This document shows positions 17,228-25,577 of a DNA stretch of 59,522 bases, in pieces; the stretch's first letter is position 1; the number at the start of each line of letters is the position of its first letter. Source of the DNA: Limisoma sp963601185. Lineage in GTDB: Bacteria; Bacteroidota; Bacteroidia; Bacteroidales; Muribaculaceae. Below the pieces are notes generated by a model. That model did not search any database and was not told the origin of the DNA. It saw only the letters and a list, made by a program, of their open reading frames with translations. The translations under genes were made by a program, and so were the position numbers. The DNA is taken from positions 1-59,522 of the forward strand of contig CAVCEE010000017.1 of NCBI GenBank assembly GCA_963601185.1. The letters are read 5' to 3'.

Positions 17228-20200
17228 ATGAAGAAATTCTACTGTTTGGCCCTTGCTGCAACGATGGCGGCATCGGCTTTTGCAGGCAATGCAACGGCGA
17301 AGAAGTTGCGCAGCCTCGGCACCAGCCAACTGCTCACAGCCTCGACACCGGCCAACAAAGGCTTGCAACACGCGAAGGTAAAGATGGCCGCCGGCCTTGC
17401 ATCGGATGACGCGCCAACACCCGGCAGCACGATAACAAAGTCGCAGGCGTGGGGCTTGCTCAACGGCACTGACGGCAAGACTTGGTACTACTCGCAGACG
17501 TTTACCATCGACTCCGACCGTCGAGTCTACACCGGATCAGACTTGACAATCTACAATGCCAGCCATAAGGTGGAAGGCACCATTCATATAGATATCGCCG
17601 ACGACGAGAACGTGAACGAGATTTCACCGTTCGGCGCCATCACCACAAAATTCTTCGACCGCGACGCCAACACCTGGGAGGTGGCAGTCTACATCCACAA
17701 GTATGACTCCAACTACAACCAGATGGGCGAACTCCGCGCCTATAGCCAGACAGGCGAACTGGTGCAGACCTACGCAGCCGAGAGCGTGATGTATGTTGAC
17801 GAGTCGGAAGGCTACACCAACTTCCAGCGTCTGGCAGTGGTCAACTCCGAGACCAAGGACGGTGAATCGTATATCAAGGCCGACATCTACCAGCCGTGCG
17901 GATGGAACGAAGCCCCGACAGTGTGCAAGACATTTGAATTTCCCTACTCACAGATAAACTACTTCAACGGCTCATTCTTCAACGCCTATAAGGTAGACGG
18001 CAACCCATATTTCGTGTTTGCCCACTATGAGAAGCCATACTTTGTCGATGAGTCGGCCGACGACCCAGTGGCAACGTCCGACAACAACCTCCTGCTCGAC
18101 ATCTATGACAAGTCGTTTAACCTCTACAAGACCGTCGCAGTGCCTGTAGAGGCAGAGGTAGGCGCACTCTACGGCTTCCGCTCGTTCGGACTCTTCTCCG
18201 ACAGCGAAGACCTCAGCAAAGGTATCTACTCCAACGACGGCAAGTTTGCCTTGGTTGTGCGCAACGACAACTACACCACCGCCAACGACGAGTACACCTA
18301 TACTTTCGACGTCTACAACGAAGATTCCGAGAAGTTGATGACCATCAACCAGGACGTATCGTCGTGGTATAAGTTGGCAGACCTCCCCGGTCACGAACAG
18401 CAGTACGGCTTCCTCATCACTGGCGGGTCGGCAGAGGTGATTGAGATGGTCAACATCCCGTCGGGCAACCTCGTAGCCACATTCCCGGCAAACATCGGCG
18501 ACGCGCAGTTGTCGAACAACTTCACGCGCTATGCCGTGGGCAACGACTATCAGTATGTGTTCGGCATCGGCAACGGACTCTATGACGTAGACAAGAACGT
18601 GATTTCGCGCATCGGCTGGTACAACACCAACTGCACTGCCGACCATTATGTAAGCATCAATATCGGTCCTGACGGCGAGTTGTTTACCCCCTACATCACC
18701 GAGACTACAATCAACCCGTACCTGTTCAACACCGACGACCAGCACGAGTACCTCTTTATGGCAAAGATTAAGGACCAGGAAACCGGACTCATTGCCAATA
18801 AACTGATGATTGCCAACGATGAAGGCGAGATAATCAAGAAATTCGAGACCAACGACGAGAAGGGCGACCTCAGCGTGTGCGACGTTGTGGACAACACTCT
18901 CGTGGTAAGTTACGGCAACTCGACTACCGGCGAATACACGGTGGAGTTCTATGACCTTCCGTTCAACAAGTTTGCCAAAGGCGGCGACGGCACAGCAGCA
19001 TCGCCTTACCAGATTGCCACCGCCGGCGACCTTATGCAGATTGCGTCCGAGCCTGCAGCCTACTATGAGTTGGCCAACGACATTGATATGACCGGTGTGA
19101 ACTGGACACCGATTAGCCAGTTCAACGGCCACCTCGACGGCAAGGGACACAACATCATCGGCTTCAAGAACGACCAGAACGACAGCAGCCGCCGTATGGG
19201 TCTCTTCAGCCAGATTATCGGCAACGTAAACGGTGAAGGCGTGGCCTCGGCAGCCGAGGTGAAGAACCTCACATTCTTCAGCCCAGAACTCACGCTGAAC
19301 TCTCAACAGACCTACGCCGGCGTGTTGGCAGGCTCAGCGATGGAAGCAGTCATCGACAATGTTCACATACACGAAGGCTCAATCAAGGGTGACTCATCCA
19401 CAGCCACCATCGGCGGACTTGTGGGCGACGCATCGCTCTCGACGACATTCACATTGTCGGAGGTTGAGGATTTCGATATCCACGCCCCTCAGGCTTCGAA
19501 GATCGGTGGTATTGTAGGCGCACTGTCAACATCCTCGACAGTCAAAGCCAGTGCAGTGACCAGCGTTGACTTCTCCGGCGCATCGGTAATCGGCGGTATC
19601 GCCGGCTCGACCGACGGCAACGGCAGCGACATCACCAACTGCCGCTTTGAGGGCGACCTCTCCGGCAACAACACCATCGGTGGCATCGTGGCACAGTCAG
19701 GCCGCAGTACAGTGGCAAACTGTATCGTGCAATACGCCACAATTACAGCCACTACACCTGACAGATGGAGCAACTGCACATCAGCCGGTATGATTGTCGG
19801 CGAATTGCAGTCGGACTACACTTCTTCTTCGACAAAGATTGTCAACAACAACTTCGTAGGCAAACTCTGCTCGATAGACTGCGGCGACACCGAGTCGCCA
19901 AAGGGCGTGAACCTCATCGTGGGCAAGACTGTTGAAGACGAGGAAGATGCCGGCACATTGACAGAAAACGGCATTGGCGACAACTATACACTCGTGGCTG
20001 TTGCCGGAGAAGAAACCGCAAAGACCGGTACATACAAAGAAAGCGTTGACGACGACTTCCTTACCTCTATCGGCTACGTCTTCGGCAAAACCGCCGACGC
20101 TCCGTGGAGCCACGTTGAGACATCAGTGCCAGAACTTCCGGTGCTCTACTTCGAGGGTAAAGCAGTAGGTCTTGGCTTTGACGTGCCGGAGGCAATCGTT

Positions 20201-20653
20201 GACATCAACGGCACTGCATATCTCTACGCAACAGTGTTTGGCGCAGGTCTGGCATCCGACATCGAGTTTACTGTCAGCGACCCTGAGGTAATCAGCATCG
20301 AAGTGGAAGAAGTGGAAGAAGGCGACAACCAGGCAGAACTCCACGTTGTGGGTCTCAAGGGCGGCTCGGCGACAATCACAGCCACCTACGGCGACTTCAC
20401 AGCCACCTGCAAGGTGATTGTCCGTCCTGACGCAAGTGTGAAGACCGTTGAGGCAGAGAAACTCGCCATCCGCTATGCCGACGGCACAGTTACAGCCGAC
20501 GGCGCAGCCAACATCGCAGTCTACAACACCCTCGGCGCACTCGTTGCCAAGGCAGCGGCACCGCAGGTTGCAGTAAGCGCACGCGGAATGCTCGTGGTTG
20601 TGGCAACCGACGCCAACGGTCACCGCACAGTAAGCAAGGTAATCGCAAAATAA
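17228..20653 (+). CDS. Large secreted protein with GLUG-like repeats, Ig-like domain and type IX-like C-terminus
   Basis: 1141 residues from the ATG at 17228; a TTG at 17192 would place residues before a clear signal peptide (KKFYCLALAATMAASAFA). Residues about 35-575 are beta-rich and tyrosine/aspartate-rich. About 580-845 resemble GLUG-repeat adhesin modules (ASPYQIATAGDLMQIA, then FNGHLDGKGHNIIGF, and repeated IGGIAGS/IGGIVAQS units). About 985-1067 resemble a bacterial Ig-like group 2 domain. The last 70 residues (IAVYNTLGALVAKA...RGMLVVVATDANG) are type IX-like. A surface adhesin or polymer-binding role is inferred. A strong terminator follows. Confidence 0.75.
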   Translation: MKKFYCLALAATMAASAFAGNATAKKLRSLGTSQLLTASTPANKGLQHAKVKMAAGLASDDAPTPGSTITKSQAWGLLNGTDGKTWYYSQTFTIDSDRRVYTGSDLTIYNASHKVEGTIHIDIADDENVNEISPFGAITTKFFDRDANTWEVAVYIHKYDSNYNQMGELRAYSQTGELVQTYAAESVMYVDESEGYTNFQRLAVVNSETKDGESYIKADIYQPCGWNEAPTVCKTFEFPYSQINYFNGSFFNAYKVDGNPYFVFAHYEKPYFVDESADDPVATSDNNLLLDIYDKSFNLYKTVAVPVEAEVGALYGFRSFGLFSDSEDLSKGIYSNDGKFALVVRNDNYTTANDEYTYTFDVYNEDSEKLMTINQDVSSWYKLADLPGHEQQYGFLITGGSAEVIEMVNIPSGNLVATFPANIGDAQLSNNFTRYAVGNDYQYVFGIGNGLYDVDKNVISRIGWYNTNCTADHYVSINIGPDGELFTPYITETTINPYLFNTDDQHEYLFMAKIKDQETGLIANKLMIANDEGEIIKKFETNDEKGDLSVCDVVDNTLVVSYGNSTTGEYTVEFYDLPFNKFAKGGDGTAASPYQIATAGDLMQIASEPAAYYELANDIDMTGVNWTPISQFNGHLDGKGHNIIGFKNDQNDSSRRMGLFSQIIGNVNGEGVASAAEVKNLTFFSPELTLNSQQTYAGVLAGSAMEAVIDNVHIHEGSIKGDSSTATIGGLVGDASLSTTFTLSEVEDFDIHAPQASKIGGIVGALSTSSTVKASAVTSVDFSGASVIGGIAGSTDGNGSDITNCRFEGDLSGNNTIGGIVAQSGRSTVANCIVQYATITATTPDRWSNCTSAGMIVGELQSDYTSSSTKIVNNNFVGKLCSIDCGDTESPKGVNLIVGKTVEDEEDAGTLTENGIGDNYTLVAVAGEETAKTGTYKESVDDDFLTSIGYVFGKTADAPWSHVETSVPELPVLYFEGKAVGLGFDVPEAIVDINGTAYLYATVFGAGLASDIEFTVSDPEVISIEVEEVEEGDNQAELHVVGLKGGSATITATYGDFTATCKVIVRPDASVKTVEAEKLAIRYADGTVTADGAANIAVYNTLGALVAKAAAPQVAVSARGMLVVVATDANGHRTVSKVIAK

Positions 20654-20678
20654 GCAGAGATTATCCACTCTCCACAAA

Positions 20679-20707
20679 GCCGTCCGGATTCCCGGACGGC
20701 TTTTTTT
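20679..20707 (+). terminator. Intrinsic terminator
   Basis: GCCGTCCGG and CCGGACGGC form a 9-bp GC-rich stem with an ATTC loop, followed by seven Ts. It lies 26 nt after the preceding stop codon. Confidence 0.92.
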
Positions 20708-20756
20708 GCGTCCGCCCCTTTTCTCCAAATTGCGAGCGAGGAAGCCGGTGTCCGCT

Positions 20757-20764
20757 TATTTTTG
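20757..20764 (+). promoter_or_regulatory. Possible -7 box for the terminase-like gene
   Basis: TATTTTTG fits TAnnTTTG and is 25 nt before the ATG at 20790. The nearest TTG is 24 nt upstream, so the -33 spacing is poor. Confidence 0.4.
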
Positions 20765-20789
20765 CGCACCTTGACCAAAATACACAACC

Positions 20790-22667
20790 ATGGAAAAATA
20801 CAGCATAAAAGAGATTCTTGAGGAAAATAGCCGTCGGCTTGCCGCCCTGGAGGACTGCTACGACCCGGTTTCCGGCGAGGGCGCGTGGGGCAGGAGACAG
20901 AGAGTGAAGCACCCTGACGGGAGTATGGTGTGCGTGCCTGTAGCGATGCTCGCCGATGCAGCCTACCGCAAGGATATGCCGGCGCACGCATTCAACGCCC
21001 TGCGCCAACGCCACGACTTCGAATACTGGTGCGCCACGTGTGTCACCGTGAAGGACAAAGCCGGCTATGCCGACGTGAGGCTTCATCTCAACCAGGCGCA
21101 GCGCATCATCGTGGCAGCGATGGAAGAGCAGCGCACAGCAGGCAAACCCATACGCATCATTCTGCTGAAAGCGCGCCAACTCGGTGGCTCGACAGTGGTG
21201 CAGGCATATATGGCGTGGATACAACTGCTGCTGCGCGACAACTGGCACAGCCTTATCTGCGCCCACGTGAAAGACGCGGCGCAGACCATCCGCGGCATGA
21301 TGAGCAAGTTGCTCGCCGCCTACCCCGAAGAATATCTGCCCGAGGGAGAGACCACGCTGCGGCTCACCGCCTACGAAGGCAGCCGCACCACTATGCGCCT
21401 CGGTCATCGCAGCAACACCGTAACCATCACCTCCGCCGAGACACAGGAGGCAGCCCGCGGCAAGGACATCGCGATGGCACATCTCTCTGAGGTGGCGTTC
21501 TGGCGCACGTCGGCAGGTCACGACCCCAACAATATCATCCGCTCCATCGCCGGGTCGGTGGCACTGGCGAGCCACACCCTTGTGGTGATGGAAAGCACAG
21601 CCAACGGCGTGGGCAACTACTTCCACAACGAGTGGATTCGTGCGGAGGCAGGAGTGAGCGACAAGAAGGCAGTGTTTGTGCCGTGGTACAAGTTGGGCAT
21701 CTACCGCATCGCCGTTGACGACTACAAGGCATTGTGGAACTCGCTCGACGACTATGAGAAGCGGTTGTGGCAAAAAGGGCTAGCGATGGAACAGATAGCG
21801 TGGTACCACGCCAAGCGCAAGGAGTACACCACCCACCGCGCTATGCAGGCAGAGTACCCCACCACGGCGGTTGAGGCGTTTACTGCCACCGACCGCAGCG
21901 TCTTCGATGTGGGCGGAGTGGCACGATTGCGGCAGTTGTGCCGCGAGCCTATGGCAGAGGGCGAGGTGTCGGGCGATGCCGTCAAGGGACGCGATGCCCT
22001 GCGCGGCGTGCATTTCTCTGCCGACAGCGGCGGACGGCTGAAAGTATGGCGCATGCCCGACAAGGAAGCCGTTGCCGACCGCTATCTCGCCGTGGTCGAT
22101 ATTGGCGGACGCAGCGACGCAAGCGACTACAGCGTGGTGGCAGTGATTGACCGCAGGAGCGAGTGCGGTAAGCCCGAAATCGTGGCGCAGTGGCGCGGGC
22201 ACACCGACCACGACCTTCTGGCGTGGAAAGCAGCACAGATCGCCGAGTTCTATGGAAGGGCCTTGCTCGTGGTGGAGAGCAACACAGTAGAGACGGAGCG
22301 CACCGAGGGTGAAAACTCGGCGTATATCCTTGAAGAGATAGCCGACTACTATCCCAATATGTATTACCGCATCGGTGCAGACGGCTGCCGCAGTCGACTC
22401 GGCTTCCACACCAACCGGCAGACGAAACCGCTGGTGGTGAACAGTCTGGTGGCGGCGGTGAGAGACGGCACTTATGTGGAGCACGACGGCGGCGCGGTCG
22501 ATGAGTTGCAGACCTACGAAAGGAAAGAGAACGGGTCGTTTGGAGCAAAGGACGGTTGCCACGACGACATACTAATGACACGGTGTATCGGGATTTTCTT
22601 GACGCAGGAAATGGCTCGTGGTCAAGGCTTTGACATCACTCCGCTGAAAAAACCTGATTTTTTTTGA
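20790..22667 (+). CDS. Orphan terminase large subunit-like ATPase/nuclease
   Basis: 625 residues. Terminase large subunits package phage DNA with an N-terminal ATPase and a C-terminal RNase H-like nuclease. The Walker A-like loop is KARQLGGST (residues 127-135), the form used by phage terminases. Walker B is IAMAHLSEVAFW with the glutamate near 234. The nuclease part shows an acidic strand VVDIGGRSDASDYSVV, then LLVVESNTVETE, and a final CHDDILMT with the last acidic pair. The gene looks intact. No portal, protease, capsid, small terminase or integrase gene is nearby, so this is not an obvious prophage. It could be a domesticated remnant or serve in genomic transfer. Confidence 0.8.
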   Translation: MEKYSIKEILEENSRRLAALEDCYDPVSGEGAWGRRQRVKHPDGSMVCVPVAMLADAAYRKDMPAHAFNALRQRHDFEYWCATCVTVKDKAGYADVRLHLNQAQRIIVAAMEEQRTAGKPIRIILLKARQLGGSTVVQAYMAWIQLLLRDNWHSLICAHVKDAAQTIRGMMSKLLAAYPEEYLPEGETTLRLTAYEGSRTTMRLGHRSNTVTITSAETQEAARGKDIAMAHLSEVAFWRTSAGHDPNNIIRSIAGSVALASHTLVVMESTANGVGNYFHNEWIRAEAGVSDKKAVFVPWYKLGIYRIAVDDYKALWNSLDDYEKRLWQKGLAMEQIAWYHAKRKEYTTHRAMQAEYPTTAVEAFTATDRSVFDVGGVARLRQLCREPMAEGEVSGDAVKGRDALRGVHFSADSGGRLKVWRMPDKEAVADRYLAVVDIGGRSDASDYSVVAVIDRRSECGKPEIVAQWRGHTDHDLLAWKAAQIAEFYGRALLVVESNTVETERTEGENSAYILEEIADYYPNMYYRIGADGCRSRLGFHTNRQTKPLVVNSLVAAVRDGTYVEHDGGAVDELQTYERKENGSFGAKDGCHDDILMTRCIGIFLTQEMARGQGFDITPLKKPDFF

Positions 22668-22839
22668 AAAAATTTTTCGATGTGGTTAAACCTTTTCCTT
22701 TTATCGTAGTCAAAGGAGTACAAAAACAATTAAATAAAACAATTTTTTGCAAGATATATGGGCATAGAGCCCGACAGAGCAGCACTAAGTGTGAGAACAC
22801 TCAAAGGTTTATAAGAAGACATTTTTCATTTTGGCAAGA

Positions 22840-22870
22840 GGGCATCGCTGAGGCGATGCCCTTTCTGTTT
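22840..22870 (+). terminator. Intrinsic terminator downstream of the terminase-like gene
   Basis: GGGCATCGC and GCGATGCCC form a perfect 9-bp stem around TGAG, followed by TTTCTGTTT. It is 172 nt past the stop. The stretch between (22668-22839) has no convincing gene but holds two small hairpins, GGGC/GCCC near 22760 and AGTGT/ACACT near 22787. Confidence 0.75.
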
Positions 22871-22883
22871 GCCTTTGCGCGCC

Positions 22884-22920
22884 AAAAAACACGGGGCAAC
22901 CGCCGATGCAGTTGCCCCGT
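22884..22920 (-). terminator. Intrinsic terminator for the FN3 secreted-protein gene
   Basis: ACGGGGCAAC (22891-22900) pairs perfectly with GTTGCCCCGT (22911-22920). Read on the minus strand it is followed by six Ts (plus-strand AAAAAA at 22884-22889). It lies 40 nt after the stop of the gene ending at 22961. Confidence 0.85.
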
Positions 22921-22960
22921 GGTGGGTCAGAGTGGCACGGAGCCACTTATTTGATGATTG

Positions 22961-24784
22961 TTAGAGTGCCAACTTGGCAACCTTGCCGGCAACCTTCACA
23001 AGGACAACGCCCTTGGCTGCTACGGCGATTTCGGTAGTTCCGGCAGAAACATGTCCAGCGTAGACCACACGGCCAGTGAGATCGCTCACCGTAACCTCGG
23101 CTGCTGCATCGACAGTGACTGCGATTGCGCCGTTGCGTGCTGCCACTGAAGCAGCATTGCCGCTAATCTGGGCAACCGATGAAGGAAGGCTCACCTCGAT
23201 TTCGTCGGAATCAACGCTGTAGACATTGCCCACTTCACCCTGTTCGGTGATGTACGACTCTGCGTATGCACATACGGTGTAGGAATACTTGACGTTGTCG
23301 GACAGAGGAGTGGTCAGAGCCACGGTGTAGCCTGTGCCTTGGATTTCCTCCTTGACGAGTGCGCATTCGCGGTGGATGAAGCCGGCAGGCACAACCTGGA
23401 GCACTGCGATGTCGTCGAAGAAAACCTTTTTGCTGCCGCTGTATTCAAACTTGATGCGGACGCCTTTTGCCCCCTTGGTAAACTCTACAGGATAGTCCTT
23501 GTATCCGCTTTCGAGGGTAACCTGTTGCGACTCAAGCACGTTGTCATCGCTGTCGAGGAGGCTCACTGTGAGCACCTCACCGTCGAAGTAAGTGCCGTAG
23601 GTAGCAGCGCACATGTTTGCCTTTACGGTAAACTTGCCGTTGTTGTTCTCGAGGTCGAGATCCGGGGTGATGAGGTAGGCAGAACCAGCAAATGGCGAAA
23701 GTACGATGTTGCCAGCAGCAAACGCATGGTTAACTGCGTACCATAACGGCTGAACGGTATAGTCGTCGAGGTATTCCTGGAGTTTGCCAAATTCCACGTT
23801 GTCGAACGAACCCTTGGTCACACCGTCGAAATTCTCGCTGATGATGGCCACTTCGCCCTCTTCGGTAATCGTAGTGTTGCGGTATACGGTCAACTCATAG
23901 CCGTCGGCCTTCTCCGAAGGAAGCCAGTTGGCTGTAAACGAATCCTTGGTTACATCGGTAGCGGTGAGTGCTTCCGGTGGAAGGAGGCTGTCGATGATTC
24001 TAACCACGCGCACCTCCTCGCTGTTCTCGCTCACGCCAGTGCCGTTGGTTGCGCGCACCACGAAATAGTAGGTAGTGTTTTCGTCGAGACCTTCGACGGC
24101 TTTTGAAGTCTTTTCAACCAACTCGTTCTCGATGGCGTATTGCTTGTTGCCAGCCTCGTCCTTCGAGTATACGTCGAGGTAGTAGCCCGTAGCGCCGCTC
24201 ACCGATTTCCATTTTGCGGTAAATGTAGTTCCGCGTGCGTCGCTCGGCTGGTAAGCCTCGGGAGCAGGGAAGAAGTCCGCGCTCTGCTCAACAGACAGAT
24301 AGTCGATGAGCGAACCGTTGAACGTGAGGCTCGGCTCAATCGAAACAGTGCTGAGCGATGTGCCGCCAGCAGTGACGATTACGATTTCGTGCCATTCGCC
24401 GTCGGGAATGATGATTGACTTTGAAGTGGAGTAGCCCAACGAGATTTTCAGCAGTGCGCCAGTCTCGCTGAGGCTGCGGTAGCGGCAGGTGATGCGCACC
24501 ACGCCGTTGTTTGCGCTCATATTGTAGCGAGTGGTCTTAAGGTTACCGCCGTCGCCGAGCATCAGCATTCCGCCGGCCTCATACACCAGTTTGCCGCTCC
24601 AGCCGCTGAGCGTCTTGGAGAGTTTGCCTGATGAATAAGAAGAGATGTCGGTGGTGGCAGGAGCATCCTCGCTGCCCTCGGTAAATGCCGAAAAGTCCTC
24701 GGCAAAAACCACAGTAGGCTCTTCAGCCTGCATCATCGACACTGTAGCAAGTGCCATGACCAAAGAAAGTAAAAATTTTCTCAT
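22961..24784 (-). CDS. Secreted fibronectin type III protein with type IX-like C-terminus
   Basis: 607 residues. Signal peptide KFLLSLVMALATVSMMQA. Two fibronectin type III domains are visible: about 175-265 (TTFTAKWKSVSGATGYYLDVY) and one beginning near 272 (DSFTANWLPSEKADGYELTVY). A jelly-roll-like insert around 315-460 begins with an ENFDG motif and resembles choice-of-anchor domains. The final 60 residues (VTVSDLTGRVVYAG...AAKGVVLVKVAGK) are type IX-like. It is likely a surface-displayed adhesin or glycan-associated protein. It is 39 nt downstream of a lipoprotein gene on the same strand and probably cotranscribed with it. Confidence 0.78.
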   Translation of the reverse strand: MRKFLLSLVMALATVSMMQAEEPTVVFAEDFSAFTEGSEDAPATTDISSYSSGKLSKTLSGWSGKLVYEAGGMLMLGDGGNLKTTRYNMSANNGVVRITCRYRSLSETGALLKISLGYSTSKSIIIPDGEWHEIVIVTAGGTSLSTVSIEPSLTFNGSLIDYLSVEQSADFFPAPEAYQPSDARGTTFTAKWKSVSGATGYYLDVYSKDEAGNKQYAIENELVEKTSKAVEGLDENTTYYFVVRATNGTGVSENSEEVRVVRIIDSLLPPEALTATDVTKDSFTANWLPSEKADGYELTVYRNTTITEEGEVAIISENFDGVTKGSFDNVEFGKLQEYLDDYTVQPLWYAVNHAFAAGNIVLSPFAGSAYLITPDLDLENNNGKFTVKANMCAATYGTYFDGEVLTVSLLDSDDNVLESQQVTLESGYKDYPVEFTKGAKGVRIKFEYSGSKKVFFDDIAVLQVVPAGFIHRECALVKEEIQGTGYTVALTTPLSDNVKYSYTVCAYAESYITEQGEVGNVYSVDSDEIEVSLPSSVAQISGNAASVAARNGAIAVTVDAAAEVTVSDLTGRVVYAGHVSAGTTEIAVAAKGVVLVKVAGKVAKLAL

Positions 24785-24823
24785 TCTGTTTTTGTTTATA
24801 ATGCGTTATAGTGTTAAGTGGCG

Positions 24824-25510
24824 TTATCGTGTGGCGACTGGGCGCACTGGACAACCGAGGAAGCGGCTGCTGACAGCAGTGTGTGCCTCGTCGTCCGAGA
24901 GAATAAGTCCGTAGGCAGTGGTCACATTGTCTTCGCCGCGCGTGCTCGACCAGAGGTAGCACGACTTGCCGTGGTCATAGTTGCTGAGTCCGTCGCGGTA
25001 GCCGGTGATGGTGAAATATATCTTGTTTTCGTTTTTTGTGCTACTCACTGCATACACCTCCACCTGACGATCCTTGGAGTTGAGGTATTCCTCCTTCGTC
25101 CAGGTACAGTACTTCACCAGTTCGTCGAGTTCCTCTTTGGTAGGCATGCGGCACGACGAGCCCCAACTTGCCGCCGGGTCGTCGGTGCGCTCGAGCGTGG
25201 TAAGGCCGTCGGTGGTGTTGTACTTTGTAATGTTGAAAGCCGATGTGCCGTACTTGTAGGTGTCCTGCCAGTATTCCGACTTGCCGGACGTTTCAGCCCA
25301 TGCGAAATAAGTGCCGTCGCTGAGTTCGTCGTTGGTGCCGACGTTGCATTCTGCCCAGAGCAGTCCGCTCGGCAAACCGAGGTCAACAAAGCGGTGGCCG
25401 TTGATAAGATAGACACCGCCGCCAAGGTCCTTGTCCTTGTCGTCGCTGCAAGAAGCCATAGTCAAGCCCAGGCACAGGGCGGCAATGGTGAGGCAAAAAA
25501 ATTTCTTCAT
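24824..25510 (-). CDS. Lipoprotein with a Fibrobacter-major-domain-like fold
   Basis: 228 residues from the ATG at 25510; nine extra upstream codons would precede the signal peptide. The signal (KKFFCLTIAALCLGLTMASC) ends in a lipobox with Cys21, so the protein is a lipoprotein. The motif FVDLGLPSGLLWAECNVGT and the closing SCRMPTKEELDEL, YLWSSTRGED and CPVRPV segments match a repeated extracellular domain of Bacteroidota and Fibrobacteres. Function unknown. A near-perfect promoter lies upstream. Confidence 0.75.
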   Translation of the reverse strand: MKKFFCLTIAALCLGLTMASCSDDKDKDLGGGVYLINGHRFVDLGLPSGLLWAECNVGTNDELSDGTYFAWAETSGKSEYWQDTYKYGTSAFNITKYNTTDGLTTLERTDDPAASWGSSCRMPTKEELDELVKYCTWTKEEYLNSKDRQVEVYAVSSTKNENKIYFTITGYRDGLSNYDHGKSCYLWSSTRGEDNVTTAYGLILSDDEAHTAVSSRFLGCPVRPVATR

Positions 25511-25534
25511 CTCGTTATAAATGTAATTAACCGC

Positions 25535-25566
25535 CAAAAATACTCATTTTCAGCGATATTTGCAAA
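25535..25566 (-). promoter_or_regulatory. Bacteroidota promoter for the lipoprotein/FN3 pair
   Basis: On the minus strand TTTG (plus 25563-25566), exactly 20 nt, then TATTTTTG (plus 25535-25542). It lies between the mutS stop and the lipoprotein start. Confidence 0.75.
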
Positions 25567-25577
25567 TGCCGCGCCGC

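Noticed and set aside
17972..19306. Long minus-strand open frame (444 codons) opposite the large secreted protein
   Set aside because: It lies wholly antisense to a gene with a signal peptide and known domains, has no recognisable motif, and its length is due to the biased codon use of the sense gene.
20661..21773. Minus-strand open frame (370 codons) opposite the terminase-like gene
   Set aside because: Antisense to a gene with complete terminase motifs; it is cysteine/histidine/valine-rich with no domain.
20790..22667. Prophage
   Set aside because: Only a terminase-like gene is present; no other phage gene or integrase lies in the surrounding 20 kb.
22664..22954. 96-codon open frame after the terminase-like gene
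   Set aside because: It crosses a strong terminator and a second terminator hairpin, and no domain is visible.
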